A DNA stretch of 64,000 nt from NCBI RefSeq assembly GCF_000172415.1, contig NZ_ABLD01000016.1, forward strand, positions 1 through 64,000, written 5' to 3'. Positions 8,526 through 21,386 of the stretch are shown here, piece by piece. This DNA is from Paraburkholderia graminis C4D1M (GTDB lineage: Bacteria; Pseudomonadota; Gammaproteobacteria; Burkholderiales; Burkholderiaceae). The translations under genes were made by a program, and so were the position numbers. The notes under the pieces were generated by a model that had not been told where the DNA came from, did no database searches, and saw nothing but the letters and a program-made list of their open reading frames with translations. Every line of letters starts with the position of its first letter. The first letter of the stretch is position 1.

Positions 8526-9857
8526 TCAGTCCTCGATTCTTTCCAACCCTTCCGCGCTGCGGTCCGCGACGCCCGCCCAGGCGCCGGCCGCGAGTCCCAT
8601 TTGCGCGACCTCTTCGATTGTCAACGGCGCAAGCTGCGCGCAGCGCGCGGCGAGCTTGTCCCACGCGCCGTTTTCCAACGCCTCGACGGCGGCGAGCAGT
8701 TGGCCGAGCACGCCCTCGCGATGCAGAATCGCCGCCTGAATCGGACGCGACAACGTCAGCACATTGAGCGTGCTTTCGAGCGAGCCGCCGAACACCGCAT
8801 CGACGAATGAAAACACGCCCGTGAGAAACGCCGCGTCCGCTTCGTCGCGGCCCGCGTCAGGCAGACGCTCGATCGCCAGTTCCATGAAACGCGCGCGCGT
8901 GGCCGCGAGTTGCAGCAGAGGATCGTCTTCGAGCGCGACCTTGCGGCCGTCCGCATACAACAGCAACTGCGTCCAGCGCGCGATGCGGTCGGTGCCGGTT
9001 GCGTTGATCGCCTCGCGCAGCGTCGTGACCTTATGGCCGACCGCGAAGCCGCTCGAATTCGCGAGCTTCATCAGATGCATCACCAGCACCGGATTGAGCT
9101 TGAGCTCCGCTTCGAGCTGCGCGACCGTCGGGTCGCCGGCGAGCAGTTGCAGCAGATTGAGCAACGCGTGGCGCGGTGCGCTCACGCGGCGCGTCAACGA
9201 GGTTTGCGGACGCGCGAAGAAGTAACCCTGGAAGCGGTCGAAGCCGAGGCCGTGCGCCGTTTCGAAATCGGCTTGCGCGTCGAGCCCCGCTGCGATCAGC
9301 AGCTTGCCCGCCGATTTGAGCACGCTCGTCAGCTTGGGCAACAGCGCGGCGGGCGCGCGCGTGATGTCGATCTTGATGGCTTCCGCATAGGGCAAGAGCT
9401 TCGCGAAAGTCTCGTTGGGCTGCGTGACGTCGTCGAGCACGAAGCGATAGCGCCGGCCATGCAGCAGCACGATGCGCGCGATCAGCTCGTCGTCGACGTG
9501 CATGTCGGGCGGCAGTTCAAACAGAAAGCGCTCGGCGGGCAGCCGCTCGATCGCGTCGTCGAACAGCATGTCGCGGTTCGTGTCGATATACGCAGGATGC
9601 CCGGTCAGCGCGTTGCGCACATTGCTCTCGACGAGTCCGCGGATGATCGCGCGCGCCACGCGCTGCGCGGGCGTAGGCGCCCGGCCGGCTCGCGGGTCTT
9701 GATCGTCTTGATCGTCTGCGCCGTTTTTGGTGTCTGCCTCAGAGCCGAGGTCGAACTGCGCCTCTGCCGGCGCTTCCGGCGCGCGTATCTTGAGCTCGTA
9801 GCCGCACAGCATGCCGTCCCGATTAAGGATGGGCTGCCGCGCGAAGCTGGCGTTCAA
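8526..9857 (-). CDS. EAL-HDOD signalling protein, second paralogue (highly degenerate EAL)
   Basis: A 443-residue EAL-HDOD protein related to the one at 3352-4686. The EAL half opens with ARQPILNRDG and YELKIR; the AEKVET element has become AAGLDA, losing the glutamate, so phosphodiesterase activity is very unlikely. An acidic insert rich in Asp and Gln (about residues 40-60) interrupts the domain. The HDOD half (ELKLNPVLVMHLMKLANSS) is intact. The annotated start is a TTG. A better ribosome site (GGGGGA) precedes an ATG at 9931 in another frame; that frame ends after 25 codons at a TGA overlapping the TTG. Either the true N-terminus is frameshifted (MSTIAVENPG... joining DDAQLNASF), or a short leader is translationally coupled to this gene. 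Confidence 0.82.
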   Translation of the reverse strand: MNASFARQPILNRDGMLCGYELKIRAPEAPAEAQFDLGSEADTKNGADDQDDQDPRAGRAPTPAQRVARAIIRGLVESNVRNALTGHPAYIDTNRDMLFDDAIERLPAERFLFELPPDMHVDDELIARIVLLHGRRYRFVLDDVTQPNETFAKLLPYAEAIKIDITRAPAALLPKLTSVLKSAGKLLIAAGLDAQADFETAHGLGFDRFQGYFFARPQTSLTRRVSAPRHALLNLLQLLAGDPTVAQLEAELKLNPVLVMHLMKLANSSGFAVGHKVTTLREAINATGTDRIARWTQLLLYADGRKVALEDDPLLQLAATRARFMELAIERLPDAGRDEADAAFLTGVFSFVDAVFGGSLESTLNVLTLSRPIQAAILHREGVLGQLLAAVEALENGAWDKLAARCAQLAPLTIEEVAQMGLAAGAWAGVADRSAEGLERIED

Positions 9858-9931
9858 CTGCGCATCGTCCGTGGCGTCGCGGCGTCGCTGGCATATGCAC
9901 GGCCCGGATTTTCGACTGCAATGGTGCTCAT
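9857..9931 (-). other. Possible leader ORF or frameshifted N-terminus of the EAL-HDOD gene
   Basis: An ATG with a strong GGGGGA ribosome site opens a 25-codon frame starting MSTIAVENPG. Its TGA overlaps the TTG assigned to the downstream gene (TTGA). The sequence just upstream of that TTG, read in the gene's frame (DDAQ), continues smoothly into the conserved part. A single-base indel would therefore join the two frames into one normal start. Confidence 0.45.
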
Positions 9932-10185
9932 TGTGGTCCCCCGCGAGGCGCCGCCCCGGCGCTTGCTGCTGTCTTGTGGTTTTCGCCGCACGGCAACGCG
10001 CGCGGCGTGTTTATCGTTTGCGACGTCGCGTTGGCGACGGCCAGGTTCGCCATCGCAGTGCGCCCGGCGATTTTAGCGCAGGCTGTCTTGCGCGCACATG
10101 TCCGCAAAACAATATCTGGAAATATTTGGCGAGTGGAGAAAGCCGATAGCGCCCATGACGAGGCGGACAACCACGCGCTCCATGC

Positions 10186-10214
10186 AAAACGGCCGCAAGC
10201 AGCGGCCGTTTTTT
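10186..10214. terminator. Strong bidirectional Rho-independent terminator
   Basis: AAAACGGCCGC, a 5-base loop, then GCGGCCGTTTTTT. The T6 run favours plus-strand termination. Read on the minus strand the same stem is followed by T4, which fits the end of the amino acid binding protein gene 25 bases upstream. Confidence 0.85.
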
Positions 10215-10238
10215 GTCGAGGCGTCGAGCAACAGCGCG

Positions 10239-11033
10239 TTACTTCAGCACCACTTTCACGTCGAAGTATTTCGCCGCGAAACGGTCGATCGTGCCGTCGG
10301 CCTTCAGTTCCTTCAGCGCCTGGTTCAACGCGTCCTTCAACGCCTTGTCGCCGCGGCGAATGCCGAAGCCCACGCCCGCGCCGAGCAGCTTTTCGTCCGT
10401 GACGGCCGGTCCAGCGAACTCGAAGCCCGCGCCTTGCGGCTTCTTCAGAAAGCCCTTCGATGCCGCTTCCGCGTCCTGGAACGACGCATCCAGACGCCCG
10501 GACGAGAGGTCCGCGTAGATCTGATCCTGGGTCTGATACGGCACGACGTCGACACCGGCCGGCGCCCAACGCGCCTTCGCATAGGTTTCCTGGATCGTGC
10601 CCTGCAGCACGCCGACGTGCTTGCCCTTCAGCGACGCGGGCGTCGGCTGCAAGCCGCTGCCCTTCTTCGCGATCATCTGATTCGGGATCGTGTAGATCGG
10701 GTCGGTGAAGTCGATGGCCTGACGACGCTGCTCGGTGATCGTCATGTCCGAGTTGATCGCGTTGAACTTGCGCGCCTGCAACGCGGGAATCAGGCCGTCG
10801 AACGAATTCTCGACCCACACGCACTTTGCCTTCAACTTCGCGCACACGGCATTGCCGACGTCGATGTCGAAGCCCTGCAGTTCGCCCGACGGCGACTTCG
10901 ATTCGAACGGCGCATACGACGCCTCGACACCGAAGCGCACTTCCTTGATGTCCGCCGCCGAAGCGGACGCTGCCGTGAGCGTTGCCATCGCGAATAGCGC
11001 GAGCGCAGCCGTGTTTCGCCAATTCATCTTCAT
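10239..11033 (-). CDS. Arginine/ornithine ABC transporter periplasmic binding protein (AotJ/ArgT type)
   Basis: A 264-residue member of the polar amino acid binding family (SBP_bac_3). The N-terminus is a signal peptide ending ATLTAASASAAD. The mature part starts KEVRFGVEASYAPFES and contains GFDIDVGNAVCAKLKAKC and MTITEQRRQAIDFTDPIY, classic for lysine/arginine/ornithine and histidine binding proteins. Two Cys in the CAKLKAKC segment fit the disulfide of HisJ/ArgT. GAGGAA lies 8 bases before the chosen ATG; a second ATG is two codons further in. It is the last gene of the minus-strand arginine cluster, far from its ATPase and permeases 9 to 11 kb away, which is unusual. A TGTCGC-N8-AA sequence about 220 bases upstream resembles an ArgR box, suggesting its own arginine-inducible promoter. 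Confidence 0.9.
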   Translation of the reverse strand: MKMNWRNTAALALFAMATLTAASASAADIKEVRFGVEASYAPFESKSPSGELQGFDIDVGNAVCAKLKAKCVWVENSFDGLIPALQARKFNAINSDMTITEQRRQAIDFTDPIYTIPNQMIAKKGSGLQPTPASLKGKHVGVLQGTIQETYAKARWAPAGVDVVPYQTQDQIYADLSSGRLDASFQDAEAASKGFLKKPQGAGFEFAGPAVTDEKLLGAGVGFGIRRGDKALKDALNQALKELKADGTIDRFAAKYFDVKVVLK

Positions 11034-11332
11034 TACGGGTGTTCCTCTACGGTATTGAACAGGACGGAGCCGAATCCGGACAGGCATGATTGCCGCGCCA
11101 AAAATGCGATTCAAACTCGCGCGGCCGTTGTGGTGCAGCGCAACAGCCGCGAGGCGGGGATTGTACAGGCTCGTTTGCCGCGGCTGCGTGGCGTTGGGGT
11201 GAAGGCTGCGTCGCGAGCGCGGGGCAGCGCTAAAGAGTAAAGCCGCAAGTTGATGTCGCGGTGGCGCAAGCAATGCAACGAGTTCAACCGACGCAAATAG
11301 CATGCGCTCTCGCGTCTTCAAACATCGTGCCG
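11034..11332. promoter_or_regulatory. Intergenic region with ArgR-box-like site before the binding protein gene
   Basis: No gene is seen in this 299-base gap. At 11254-11269 the sequence TGTCGC-N8-AA matches the half-site known for Pseudomonas-type ArgR (recalled as TGTCGCN8AA). A weaker TGCAAC-N6-AA copy begins 20 bases later, the spacing of a two-turn direct repeat. The site is in plus orientation and about 220 bases from the start of the binding protein gene, so it could serve a separate promoter. No convincing -35/-10 pair was picked out. Confidence 0.4.
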
Positions 11333-12385
11333 CTAGACGAGCGCGCCGTGCGTCTCTTCAGTCGTCTCGACCACCATCAAGCCCGCGCGCAAACCGGGCT
11401 TCACCGTCGCATTCGGAAACACGAGGCGCTCTTCGTCATGTTGCACGACGTAGCGATAGTCGCCATCGCGTGCGAGCAACGTGTGCTTCGCGAACGGCGT
11501 GAAGTTCGCGACATCGGGCGCGACCAGCAATTCGAACGCGTCGCTTTGCTTCGTGATCTGGTCGATCACCGTGAAGGCGCGCGGCAGTTCCGCTTGCGTA
11601 TTGCCATTCGTGCCCGCGAGCAGATGACGCAACGCCTGATCCGCGCCTTCGAATCGCGTGAGGTCGTTCTGGCCGAACGGACGCACCTTGCCGAGTTCCA
11701 GCGTGCACGCGTCGGCAGCGCAAGCCTGCGCGGTGAAATGCGAGTACGTGTTGCCCTTCGTGGTATGCAGCAGCACTGCGCTAATGCGCGCCTCGCCGAG
11801 CCACTCGAACATCGCGCGCGAAAACGGCCTGCCCGTATGCGGCAGCAGCGCGAAGCGCTCGAACGCGGACGCGCGGATCGCCGTGTGCATGTCGATATGC
11901 CAGCGCGCGCCCGGCTCGTTCGAAGCGGCATCGAAGAACTGCACAGCGGCCCGCTCGAGCGCCGCGGCGCGCGGAGCCTCGTGACTGTGCGGCAGTTGCA
12001 GATGCCGGCCGCTGAAGAGGCGGTTCAGGTCGTCGTCGCGATAGCGGCACGCGTCGCGCATCGCATCGACATTGCCGAGAATCGCCAGCAGCCGGCAGGT
12101 CAACGTTGCCTCGCCGCGCGCGATGTCGCGCACGAGATGCGACAGCAGTTCGATCGGCGCGGTTTCGTCGCCATGCACGCCGGCCGATGCAAGCACGCTG
12201 CGTGTGTTGTTCAAAGACGCGGCCGGCTCCAGCAGCAGCACGCCGTCATCGAGCCACGACCAGCGCACGCCGCCGGCGCACGTGCCTTGCATGTCGTTCG
12301 CGGCAGGCCGCGTGCCCGCGAGCGTATAGGCGAGGAAATCGTCGAGCATTGCGACCGGCTCGCCGCGCTCAGCGCTGGAAGTCAT
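11333..12385 (-). CDS. astE: Succinylglutamate desuccinylase
   Basis: Last enzyme of the arginine succinyltransferase pathway: hydrolyses N-succinylglutamate to glutamate and succinate. A zinc-dependent M14-like amidohydrolase of 350 residues. Zinc ligands are visible in [11 protein letters not shown] (His71, Glu74) and in RWHIDMHTA (His167). The start is set at [10 protein letters not shown], giving a 17-base overlap with the end of astB, as expected in a tightly packed operon; an internal Met (MLDDFLAYT) is the alternative. It follows astB directly, and the binding protein gene comes next after a 299-base gap. Confidence 0.95.
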   Translation of the reverse strand: MTSSAERGEPVAMLDDFLAYTLAGTRPAANDMQGTCAGGVRWSWLDDGVLLLEPAASLNNTRSVLASAGVHGDETAPIELLSHLVRDIARGEATLTCRLLAILGNVDAMRDACRYRDDDLNRLFSGRHLQLPHSHEAPRAAALERAAVQFFDAASNEPGARWHIDMHTAIRASAFERFALLPHTGRPFSRAMFEWLGEARISAVLLHTTKGNTYSHFTAQACAADACTLELGKVRPFGQNDLTRFEGADQALRHLLAGTNGNTQAELPRAFTVIDQITKQSDAFELLVAPDVANFTPFAKHTLLARDGDYRYVVQHDEERLVFPNATVKPGLRAGLMVVETTEETHGALV

Positions 12386-13709
12386 AGAGCGATCCGAGGC
12401 CGAGAATCTGCGTGAGTTCATCGAGCGCGGTGCGCGACTCGACGAGCAGTTTAGGATCGGCGAGATCAGACGGTGCGAGACGGTCGCGATAATGCTTTTC
12501 GATCCACGTATCGAGCCGCCCGAACAACGTGTCGTCGATCCACACGCCGCGTGTGACCGCCGCGCGCTCCGCCTCGTTCAACACCACACGCAGACGCAGG
12601 CACGCCGGCCCGCCGCCGTTCTTCATGCTTTCGCGCAAATCGAACACGAGCACCTCGTCGATCGGACCCGTGTGCGACGTCAGATCGTCCAGATACGCGG
12701 CCACGCGCGGATTTTCGCGGCACTCCTGCGGCACCACCAGCACCTGCTTGCCGTCGGGGCGCGTCAGCAACTGGCTGTTGAACAGGTACGACGAGACCGC
12801 GTCCGCCACGTTCACCTGCGCATCGGGCACTTCGATCACGTTGAAATCCGCCTTCAGGCCAGCGAGTTTCGCGCGCAACTCGTCGTACACCGCCTGCTGT
12901 TCGACAAACGCAAGCTGATGACAGAACAGCGTGTTGCGATTGCCGACCGCGATCACGTCGTTATGAAAAACGCCTGCGTCGATGACCTCGGGATTCTGCT
13001 GCGCGTAGACAGTTGCTTCTTCCTGCAAGCCATGACGATGCGCGACCGCGCGGCTCGCCTCGAATGTCTGACGCGCGGGAAAGCGTTTCGGCTCGGGTCC
13101 GCGGCGATACTCGCTGCGGCCATACACGAAGAATTCGACGCCACGTGCGCCATATTCCGCGCTAAAGCGTGTGTGATTCGCCGCGCCTTCGTCGCCGAGT
13201 GCGGGCGTGCCGGGCAAAGCCTCATGCACGGCGAAGCGATCGGCGTCGCTGAAAATCGCGCGCAACGTGCGGCGCGTCGATTCGTGTTCGATCGCGCGAT
13301 GCAGTTTGCTGCACAGATTGGCCGGCGTGAAATGCACGCGGCCGTCGTGCGTGTCGGCGGACGGACTCACGGTCGCGGCATTCGCGGTCCACATCGCCGA
13401 AGCCGAACTCGCGGCGGCCAGCAACTCGGGCGCATTCTTCGCCACGTTGGCGATCACCGTGGCATCGTCGCCGGAAAAACCCAGCTCGCGCAACAGACGC
13501 ACCGACGGCCGCTCCTGCGGCGGCAGCACGCCCTGATGAAAGCCGAGATCGGCCAACTGCTTCATCTTGCGCAGACCCTGCTTCGCGGCCGCCTTCGGAT
13601 TCGCAACCGACTTCTCGTTGTTCTGCGACGCGACGTTGCCGAACGACAGCCCCGCATAGTTGTGCGTCGGGCCGACCAGGCCGTCGAAATTGGCTTCAGT
13701 GGCTTGCAT
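12369..13709 (-). CDS. astB: N-succinylarginine dihydrolase
   Basis: Second pathway step: converts N2-succinylarginine to N2-succinylornithine, two ammonia and CO2. At 446 residues it has full family length. The N-terminus [18 protein letters not shown] is diagnostic for AstB, as are the KQGLRKMK segment and the C-terminal [13 protein letters not shown], which carries the expected nucleophilic Cys of this amidinotransferase-fold enzyme. It begins nine bases after the astD stop and overlaps the start of astE, so coupling is likely. Confidence 0.97.
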   Translation of the reverse strand: MQATEANFDGLVGPTHNYAGLSFGNVASQNNEKSVANPKAAAKQGLRKMKQLADLGFHQGVLPPQERPSVRLLRELGFSGDDATVIANVAKNAPELLAAASSASAMWTANAATVSPSADTHDGRVHFTPANLCSKLHRAIEHESTRRTLRAIFSDADRFAVHEALPGTPALGDEGAANHTRFSAEYGARGVEFFVYGRSEYRRGPEPKRFPARQTFEASRAVAHRHGLQEEATVYAQQNPEVIDAGVFHNDVIAVGNRNTLFCHQLAFVEQQAVYDELRAKLAGLKADFNVIEVPDAQVNVADAVSSYLFNSQLLTRPDGKQVLVVPQECRENPRVAAYLDDLTSHTGPIDEVLVFDLRESMKNGGGPACLRLRVVLNEAERAAVTRGVWIDDTLFGRLDTWIEKHYRDRLAPSDLADPKLLVESRTALDELTQILGLGSLYDFQR

Positions 13710-13718
13710 CGTCGATCC

Positions 13719-16218
<2,500 letters not shown>

Positions 16219-16222
<4 letters not shown>

Positions 16223-17295
16223 TGCGCGTCTCCCGATTGTTCGTGTTGCTGTTGATCTTCTTCGTCTCCCGGACGATGCAGCGGCGCGCAACGCACCGCA
16301 TTGCCGTCGTGCACGCCGAGCGCCGCACGCGGCGCCTGCGCGAGCGGCGCACCTTCGCTTTTCGTCGACGGCAGATCGCCGAGCACGCAGCGGAATTCGC
16401 CGTCCGCGCCGTTGTGCGCGATCAGATACGCAGCGCCGCTCGCGGCTGCGGCGGTCTCGCGCACGACGCGCGTTTCATTGCGCGCGACCGACGCACTGCG
16501 GTCCACTTGCGCAGTGAGCACCGGGCCCGCGTCGAAAATATCGATGAAGCGGTCCGTCTCGAAGCCTTCTTCCAGATGGATTTCATACGCCAGTAGAGCG
16601 TTCGAATCCGGCTCGCCGAGCACGCGCTGCGCGGCTTCGGGCAGCAAAGGCACATAGATCGGATACGTCGGCATCACCTCGGCGATAAACGTTCGGCTGC
16701 GTCCGCCCGATTCGATTTCGATGTCGGCAAAATCGCGGCCGAAGAACTTGCGCCCCACCGCTTCCCAGAATGGCGACACGCCATGCTCGTCGGTCACGCC
16801 GAGCAGCAGCGAGAACACCTCGGACGTAAAGCGCCTGCGATTCGCGGCGATGTACATCATGCGCGCGCGCGACAGCAGATGCGCAGCGGCGTCGCCACGC
16901 AGCGACGGGTCGATGTAATAGCCCGCGAGCCGGCTCTTGCCCGTCAGTTCATGCGACATGGTGAGCGCGTGAATCTTGCGGTTCACGTGCAATTCGCGCG
17001 ACGCATGAATCAGCGCGTCGTTACGAAACGCGTAGAACGGGTCCGAATAACCCGCCGCCGCAATGATGCTCGCCGTGCCCATCAGTTTGCCGGTCTCGCT
17101 GTCTTCGAGCACGAACAGATAGAACTCCTCGCCCGGAAAGTCGACGTCCGCGCGAAACGAATCTTCTGACAGCGCGACGCGTGCCTCGAGCGCGCGCCGG
17201 TCGTGCGGCAGGGAATGCAGCACCGGTTGCGCGGTGCGCGCCATATGTTCGAGCGCATCGAGATCGGCGAGGCGGCCGGGGCGTACGAAGAGCAT
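16219..17295 (-). CDS. aruF: Arginine/ornithine N-succinyltransferase, alpha subunit
   Basis: Partner of AruG in forming N2-succinylarginine. A 358-residue AstA-family protein: starts MLFVRPGRLADLDALE, with SHELTGKSRLAGYYIDPSLR and RFIDIFDAGPVLT. AGGA lies 6 bases before the chosen ATG; an adjacent ATG directly upstream is equally open. The C-terminal tail (about the last 20 residues, EEDQQQHEQSGDAQ) is unusually Gln/Glu-rich and not expected in the family core. It follows aruC by 68 bases. Confidence 0.93.
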
Positions 17296-17363
17296 CATCG
17301 TTCCTGTTGAATGTGACGCATGAGTTCCCCTATGCGTCGGTGCGAGGCGTTGAACGCGCCGTT

Positions 17364-18599
17364 TTATTTCGACGCCGCTTCGGCCTTCGCGCCGACCACT
17401 TCGGCAATCGCTTTCGCGAGCCGTTCGAAGCCTTCGTTCATGTCGTCGAGCGGCATGATCAGCGACGGCACGAAACGCAGCACGTCCGGTCCCGCCATCA
17501 GCATGATCACGCCATGCTGGCCCGCGGCCGTGACGAAGTCTTTCGCGCGGCCCTTGTACGCATCGGTCAATTCGGCGCCGATCAACAGGCCCTTGCCGCG
17601 CACTTCGGTGAAGAGGCCGAAGCGCTCGTTGAGCTTCGCGAGATGACCCCTCAGCACGTCGCTGCGCGTGCGCACGCCTTCGAGCAGTTTCGGATCGCTA
17701 ACCAGTTCGACCACCTTCTCCGCGATGGCCGAGCCAAGCGGATTGCCGCCATACGTGGTGCCATGCACGCCGACCTTGAAATGCGCGGCCAGTTCGTTCG
17801 TGGTCAGCATCGCGCCGATCGGGAAGCCGTTGCCGAGCGCCTTCGCGGTGGTCAGGATGTCCGGCGTGACGCCCGTGTCCTGGTACGCGTAGAAGTAGCC
17901 GCTGCGGCCCACGCCGGTTTGCACTTCGTCGAAAATCAGCAGCGCGCCGTGCTGGTCGCAGGCTTCGCGCAGCGCTTTCAGGAACGCCGGATCGGCCGGA
18001 ATCACCCCGCCCTCGCCCTGGATCGGCTCGACGATCACCGCGCAGGTCTTCGCGCCAATCGCCTTCTTTGCGGCCTCGATGTCGTTGTACGGCAAATGCA
18101 CGATGCCTTGCGGCACCGGTCCGAAGCCTTCCGAATACTTCGGCTGACCGCCGACGCTGACGGTGAAGAACGTGCGGCCATGAAACGACTGAGTGAACGA
18201 GATCACTTGGAATTTCTCGGCGCCGTGGCGGTCGAACGCGACTCGGCGTGCGAGCTTCAGCGCCGCTTCGTTTGCTTCGGCACCCGAGTTCGCGAAGAAC
18301 GCGCGGTCCGCGAAGGTCAGGTCTTCGAGACGTTTCGCAAGACGCAACACCGGCTCGTTCGTGTAGCCATTGCCGATATGCCACAGCTTGCTGCCCTGCT
18401 CCTGCAAAACTTTCAGCAGTTCGGGATGCGCGTGACCGAGCGCGGTGACGGCGATGCCGCCGGCGAAGTCGATATAGTCGCGGCCCTGCGTATCCCAGAC
18501 GCGTGAGCCGAGACCGCGATCCGGCACGAAGGCGGCGGGCGCGAATACCGGCACCATGACTTCGTCGAAGGTCTTGCGTGTCACAGTCAGGTCGTTCAT
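17364..18599 (-). CDS. aruC: Succinylornithine / acetylornithine aminotransferase
   Basis: Third pathway step: PLP-dependent transfer of the delta-amino group of N-succinylornithine to 2-oxoglutarate; members also accept N-acetylornithine. A 411-residue class III aminotransferase with SGAEA (105-109), the FDEVQTG loop (223-229) and the PLP lysine in TTAKALGNG (Lys253). The ATG is preceded by GAGGAT. First gene of the aru/ast enzyme block; its 134-base upstream gap contains an ArgR-like direct repeat. The dual-function AruC/ArgD name is the safest. Confidence 0.95.
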   Translation of the reverse strand: MNDLTVTRKTFDEVMVPVFAPAAFVPDRGLGSRVWDTQGRDYIDFAGGIAVTALGHAHPELLKVLQEQGSKLWHIGNGYTNEPVLRLAKRLEDLTFADRAFFANSGAEANEAALKLARRVAFDRHGAEKFQVISFTQSFHGRTFFTVSVGGQPKYSEGFGPVPQGIVHLPYNDIEAAKKAIGAKTCAVIVEPIQGEGGVIPADPAFLKALREACDQHGALLIFDEVQTGVGRSGYFYAYQDTGVTPDILTTAKALGNGFPIGAMLTTNELAAHFKVGVHGTTYGGNPLGSAIAEKVVELVSDPKLLEGVRTRSDVLRGHLAKLNERFGLFTEVRGKGLLIGAELTDAYKGRAKDFVTAAGQHGVIMLMAGPDVLRFVPSLIMPLDDMNEGFERLAKAIAEVVGAKAEAASK

Positions 18600-18651
18600 G
18601 GCAAATCCTCGTTACGGTGAGAGGTAATACAGGTAGTGTAGGAAACCGCGC

Positions 18652-18677
18652 GCGATACGTCTTGCGCATACGCGACG
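18652..18677 (-). promoter_or_regulatory. Putative ArgR operator upstream of aruC
   Basis: On the coding strand, CGTCGC followed 8 bases later by AA, then TATCGC exactly 20 bases after the first hexamer. This resembles the two direct half-sites TGTCGC-N8-AA recalled for the AraC-type ArgR of Pseudomonas aeruginosa. A TACACT that could be a -10 lies just downstream. The adjacent argR gene supports the assignment; binding is inferred only. Confidence 0.45.
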
Positions 18678-18733
18678 CTTTCTATGAGCTTCCACCTCGT
18701 TGCGTGCTGCGAGCGGCGCCCGCCGAGGCGCTT

Positions 18734-19783
18734 TCAATCCGCGAGATCCGGCCGCTCGATCAATGCGCCCGCGCGCGGTTCGCTCGCCGCGGCGCCGCCC
18801 GCGCCCGTCTGCCGGTCGAGCCAGTTGCGGCGATCCTCGCGCGGCGTCACGCCGAAGCGCTCGCGGTATGCATTCGAAAAGTGCGCCGCCGACGAAAATC
18901 CGCACGCGAGGCTGATCTGCACGACCGATTTGCTGGTGCGCTGCAATTGCGTGCGCGCTTTCGAAAGGCGCAGACCCAGGTAGTATTTGGACGGCATCGA
19001 GCCGAGATACTGGCGAAAGAGGCGCTCCAGTTGCCGCCGCGAAACGCCGACGAGACCGGCGATTTCGTCGGTGGTGAGCGGGTCTTCGATATTCGCTTCC
19101 ATCAGCATCAACGCATCGTTCAGACGCGGATGGCGCTCGCCCGGCGCGGTCACGAACGGAATGCGCTGACGTTCCTCGCCCGCGCGCAACACGCCGACGC
19201 CGAGCGTATCCGCGATGCGATCCGCGAGTTCGGGGCCGTGTTCGCGGCCGATCATCGCGAGCATGAAGTCGACGGTGGCCTGACCGCCCGCGCAAGTCGC
19301 GCGATCGCGGTCGATTTCGAAAATCTGCTGCGTGACGATGGAGCGCTCGAACTGCTCGGCGAACTGCTGATAGGTTTCCCAGTTCACGCTCACGCGATAG
19401 CCGGACAATTGCCCCGCCATCGCGAGCCACCACACGCCGTGATGAATCCCCGTGACGAGCGGCGTGCGTTGCCCGACGCGCGCAAGGCTCGCGAGAAACA
19501 GCCGATAGTCGGCAAATTGCTGAAAGCGTTCCGTGATGACGATCAGCCAGTCGCACGCAATCGCGTCGCCGAATGCGGCGTCCGCAGGCCACTGCGCGCC
19601 GCCTGCGAGCGGCACCGCACGGCCGTCCCACGAGCAGACCTGCACGCGATACAGCGCGCGGCCGTCGATTTCGTTGGCGAGATTGAGCGCGTCGACAATC
19701 GGCCCGACGCCCGACATCGACACGGGCGGCAATGCGACGATTGCAACCTGCGTGGTGCGTGCGGGACTGGACGTGCGGGCCAT
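18734..19783 (-). CDS. argR: ArgR, AraC/GlxA-family activator of arginine catabolism
   Basis: A 349-residue transcription factor. The N-terminal half is a DJ-1/GlxA-like sensing domain (TTQVAIVALPPVSMSGVGPI); the C-terminal 95 residues are an AraC-type double helix-turn-helix (LVGVSRRQLERLFRQYLG and ISLACGFSSAAHFSNAYRERFG). This is the architecture of P. aeruginosa ArgR, which in response to arginine activates the aot and aru operons. Position between the aot transporter genes and aruC matches the Pseudomonas order aotJQMOP-argR. It follows the ATPase gene by 49 bases and may be read from the transporter promoter. Confidence 0.9.
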   Translation of the reverse strand: MARTSSPARTTQVAIVALPPVSMSGVGPIVDALNLANEIDGRALYRVQVCSWDGRAVPLAGGAQWPADAAFGDAIACDWLIVITERFQQFADYRLFLASLARVGQRTPLVTGIHHGVWWLAMAGQLSGYRVSVNWETYQQFAEQFERSIVTQQIFEIDRDRATCAGGQATVDFMLAMIGREHGPELADRIADTLGVGVLRAGEERQRIPFVTAPGERHPRLNDALMLMEANIEDPLTTDEIAGLVGVSRRQLERLFRQYLGSMPSKYYLGLRLSKARTQLQRTSKSVVQISLACGFSSAAHFSNAYRERFGVTPREDRRNWLDRQTGAGGAAASEPRAGALIERPDLAD

Positions 19784-19832
19784 CAGCGGATCACAACGCG
19801 GCGAGCGGGCGAACGGGCGGACGCGGCGCGCG

Positions 19833-20624
19833 TTACTTCAGGCTGCCGGAGAGGAACTGCTTGAGCCGCTCGCTGCGCGGCGCGCTCAGCACTTCGGCGG
19901 GCAAGCCTTCTTCTTCGGTGCGGCCTTGATGCAGGAACATCACATGGTTCGACACGTTGCGCGCAAAACCCATTTCGTGCGTGACGACGATCATCGTGCG
20001 CCCTTCTTCCGCGAGCTTCTGCATGACCTTCAATACTTCGCCGACGAGTTCGGGATCGAGCGCCGAAGTCGGCTCGTCGAACAGCATCACATCGGGATCC
20101 ATCGCGAGCGCGCGGGCAATCGCCACGCGCTGCTGCTGACCGCCGGACAAATGCGCCGGATACTGTTTTTCGACGCGCGGCGCGAGGCCCACCTTCTCGA
20201 GATATTCGCGGGCTCGCTCTTCGGCTTCGCGACGCGGCAGGCCGAGCACGTGAATCGGCGCCTCGACGACGTTCTCGATCACGTTCATATGCGCCCACAA
20301 ATTGAAGTGCTGGAACACCATCGCGAGCTTCGTGCGAATGCGTTGCAACTGCTTGTGATCCGCGACTTCGAGATTGCCGGCGCGGTCGGCCTTGGTCTTC
20401 ACCGCTTCGCCGTCGACGACAATCTGCCCCGCGTTCGGCCGCTCGAGAAAGTTAATGCAGCGCAGGAAGGTGCTCTTGCCCGAACCGCTCGCGCCGATGA
20501 TGCTGATCACGTCGCCCTTGTTCGCGTTCAGCGACACGCCCTTGAGCACTTCGTTGTCGCCGTAGCGCTTGTGGATGTCCTGCACGGCGAGCTTGCAAGC
20601 CTGGGTTTGCGTGGTGTGGAGCAA
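19833..20624 (-). CDS. Arginine/ornithine ABC transporter ATPase (AotP/HisP type)
   Basis: ATP-binding subunit of a polar amino acid importer, 263 residues. Starts near [20 protein letters not shown], as in HisP. Walker A is GASGSGKST (44-52); the signature is HLSGGQQQR and Walker [13 protein letters not shown]. The start is a TTG with AAGGGAG 6 bases upstream; a longer frame reaching into the permease gene has no ribosome site. Located between the permease M gene and argR. It should work with both permeases and the binding protein encoded 9 kb downstream. Confidence 0.92.
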   Translation of the reverse strand: MLHTTQTQACKLAVQDIHKRYGDNEVLKGVSLNANKGDVISIIGASGSGKSTFLRCINFLERPNAGQIVVDGEAVKTKADRAGNLEVADHKQLQRIRTKLAMVFQHFNLWAHMNVIENVVEAPIHVLGLPRREAEERAREYLEKVGLAPRVEKQYPAHLSGGQQQRVAIARALAMDPDVMLFDEPTSALDPELVGEVLKVMQKLAEEGRTMIVVTHEMGFARNVSNHVMFLHQGRTEEEGLPAEVLSAPRSERLKQFLSGSLK

Positions 20625-20668
20625 GGTGCTCTCCCTTTGAAAATACGATCGAACTTGCGACGGCGCGC

Positions 20669-21382
20669 TCAATGCGTGCGGACCGCCAGATAACCGAGCC
20701 AGTGACGCTCGGCGCGGCGGAACAGCGCGACGAGAGCAAACGACACCACGAGGTAGATCAACGCCGCGAGGCCGAATGCGTCGAACGAACGATAGGTTGC
20801 CGAATTCGCGTCGCGCGCCACCTTCAGGATATCCGGCACGGTAGCCGTGAACGCGACGGTGGTCGCGTGCAGCATCAGGATTACTTCGTTACTGTACAAC
20901 GGCAAGGCGCGGCGCAGCGCGGACGGTATCACAATGCGGCGGTACATCGTGAACCAGCTCATGCCATAGGCACGGGCCGCTTCCACTTCGCCATGCGAGG
21001 TCGAACGAATTGCGCCCGCGAAAATCTCCGTCGTGTACGCGCAGGTGTTGAGCGCGAATGCGAGAATCGCGCAGTGAAAGCCGCTGCGGAAAAACGCATC
21101 CAGCAGTTGGTGCGAACGCACGAATTCGAGGCTGTACATGCCGGTGTAGATAAGCAGCAGTTGCACGTACAGCGGCGTGCCGCGAAACACATATGTATAG
21201 AGACGCACGGGCGTCGACAGCCAGCGCTTTTTCGACACGCGCGCGACCGCGAGCGGAATCGCAAGACAAAAGCCGATGCCGACGGACACGACCAGCAGCC
21301 ACAACGTGACCGCGAGGCCGGACATGCGCTGGCCGTCCCAGTAGAGAAACGCGCGCCAGAAGTCGTTGAGAATGTCGATCAT
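20669..21382 (-). CDS. Arginine/ornithine ABC transporter permease M (HisM type)
   Basis: A 237-residue inner-membrane subunit with about five transmembrane segments. The HisM/AotM features are [17 protein letters not shown] and the EAA loop [23 protein letters not shown] that contacts the ATPase. It pairs with permease Q, whose gene ends 4 bases upstream. The downstream ATPase gene starts 44 bases after its stop. Confidence 0.92.
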   Translation of the reverse strand: MIDILNDFWRAFLYWDGQRMSGLAVTLWLLVVSVGIGFCLAIPLAVARVSKKRWLSTPVRLYTYVFRGTPLYVQLLLIYTGMYSLEFVRSHQLLDAFFRSGFHCAILAFALNTCAYTTEIFAGAIRSTSHGEVEAARAYGMSWFTMYRRIVIPSALRRALPLYSNEVILMLHATTVAFTATVPDILKVARDANSATYRSFDAFGLAALIYLVVSFALVALFRRAERHWLGYLAVRTH

Positions 21383-21386
21383 GGTC

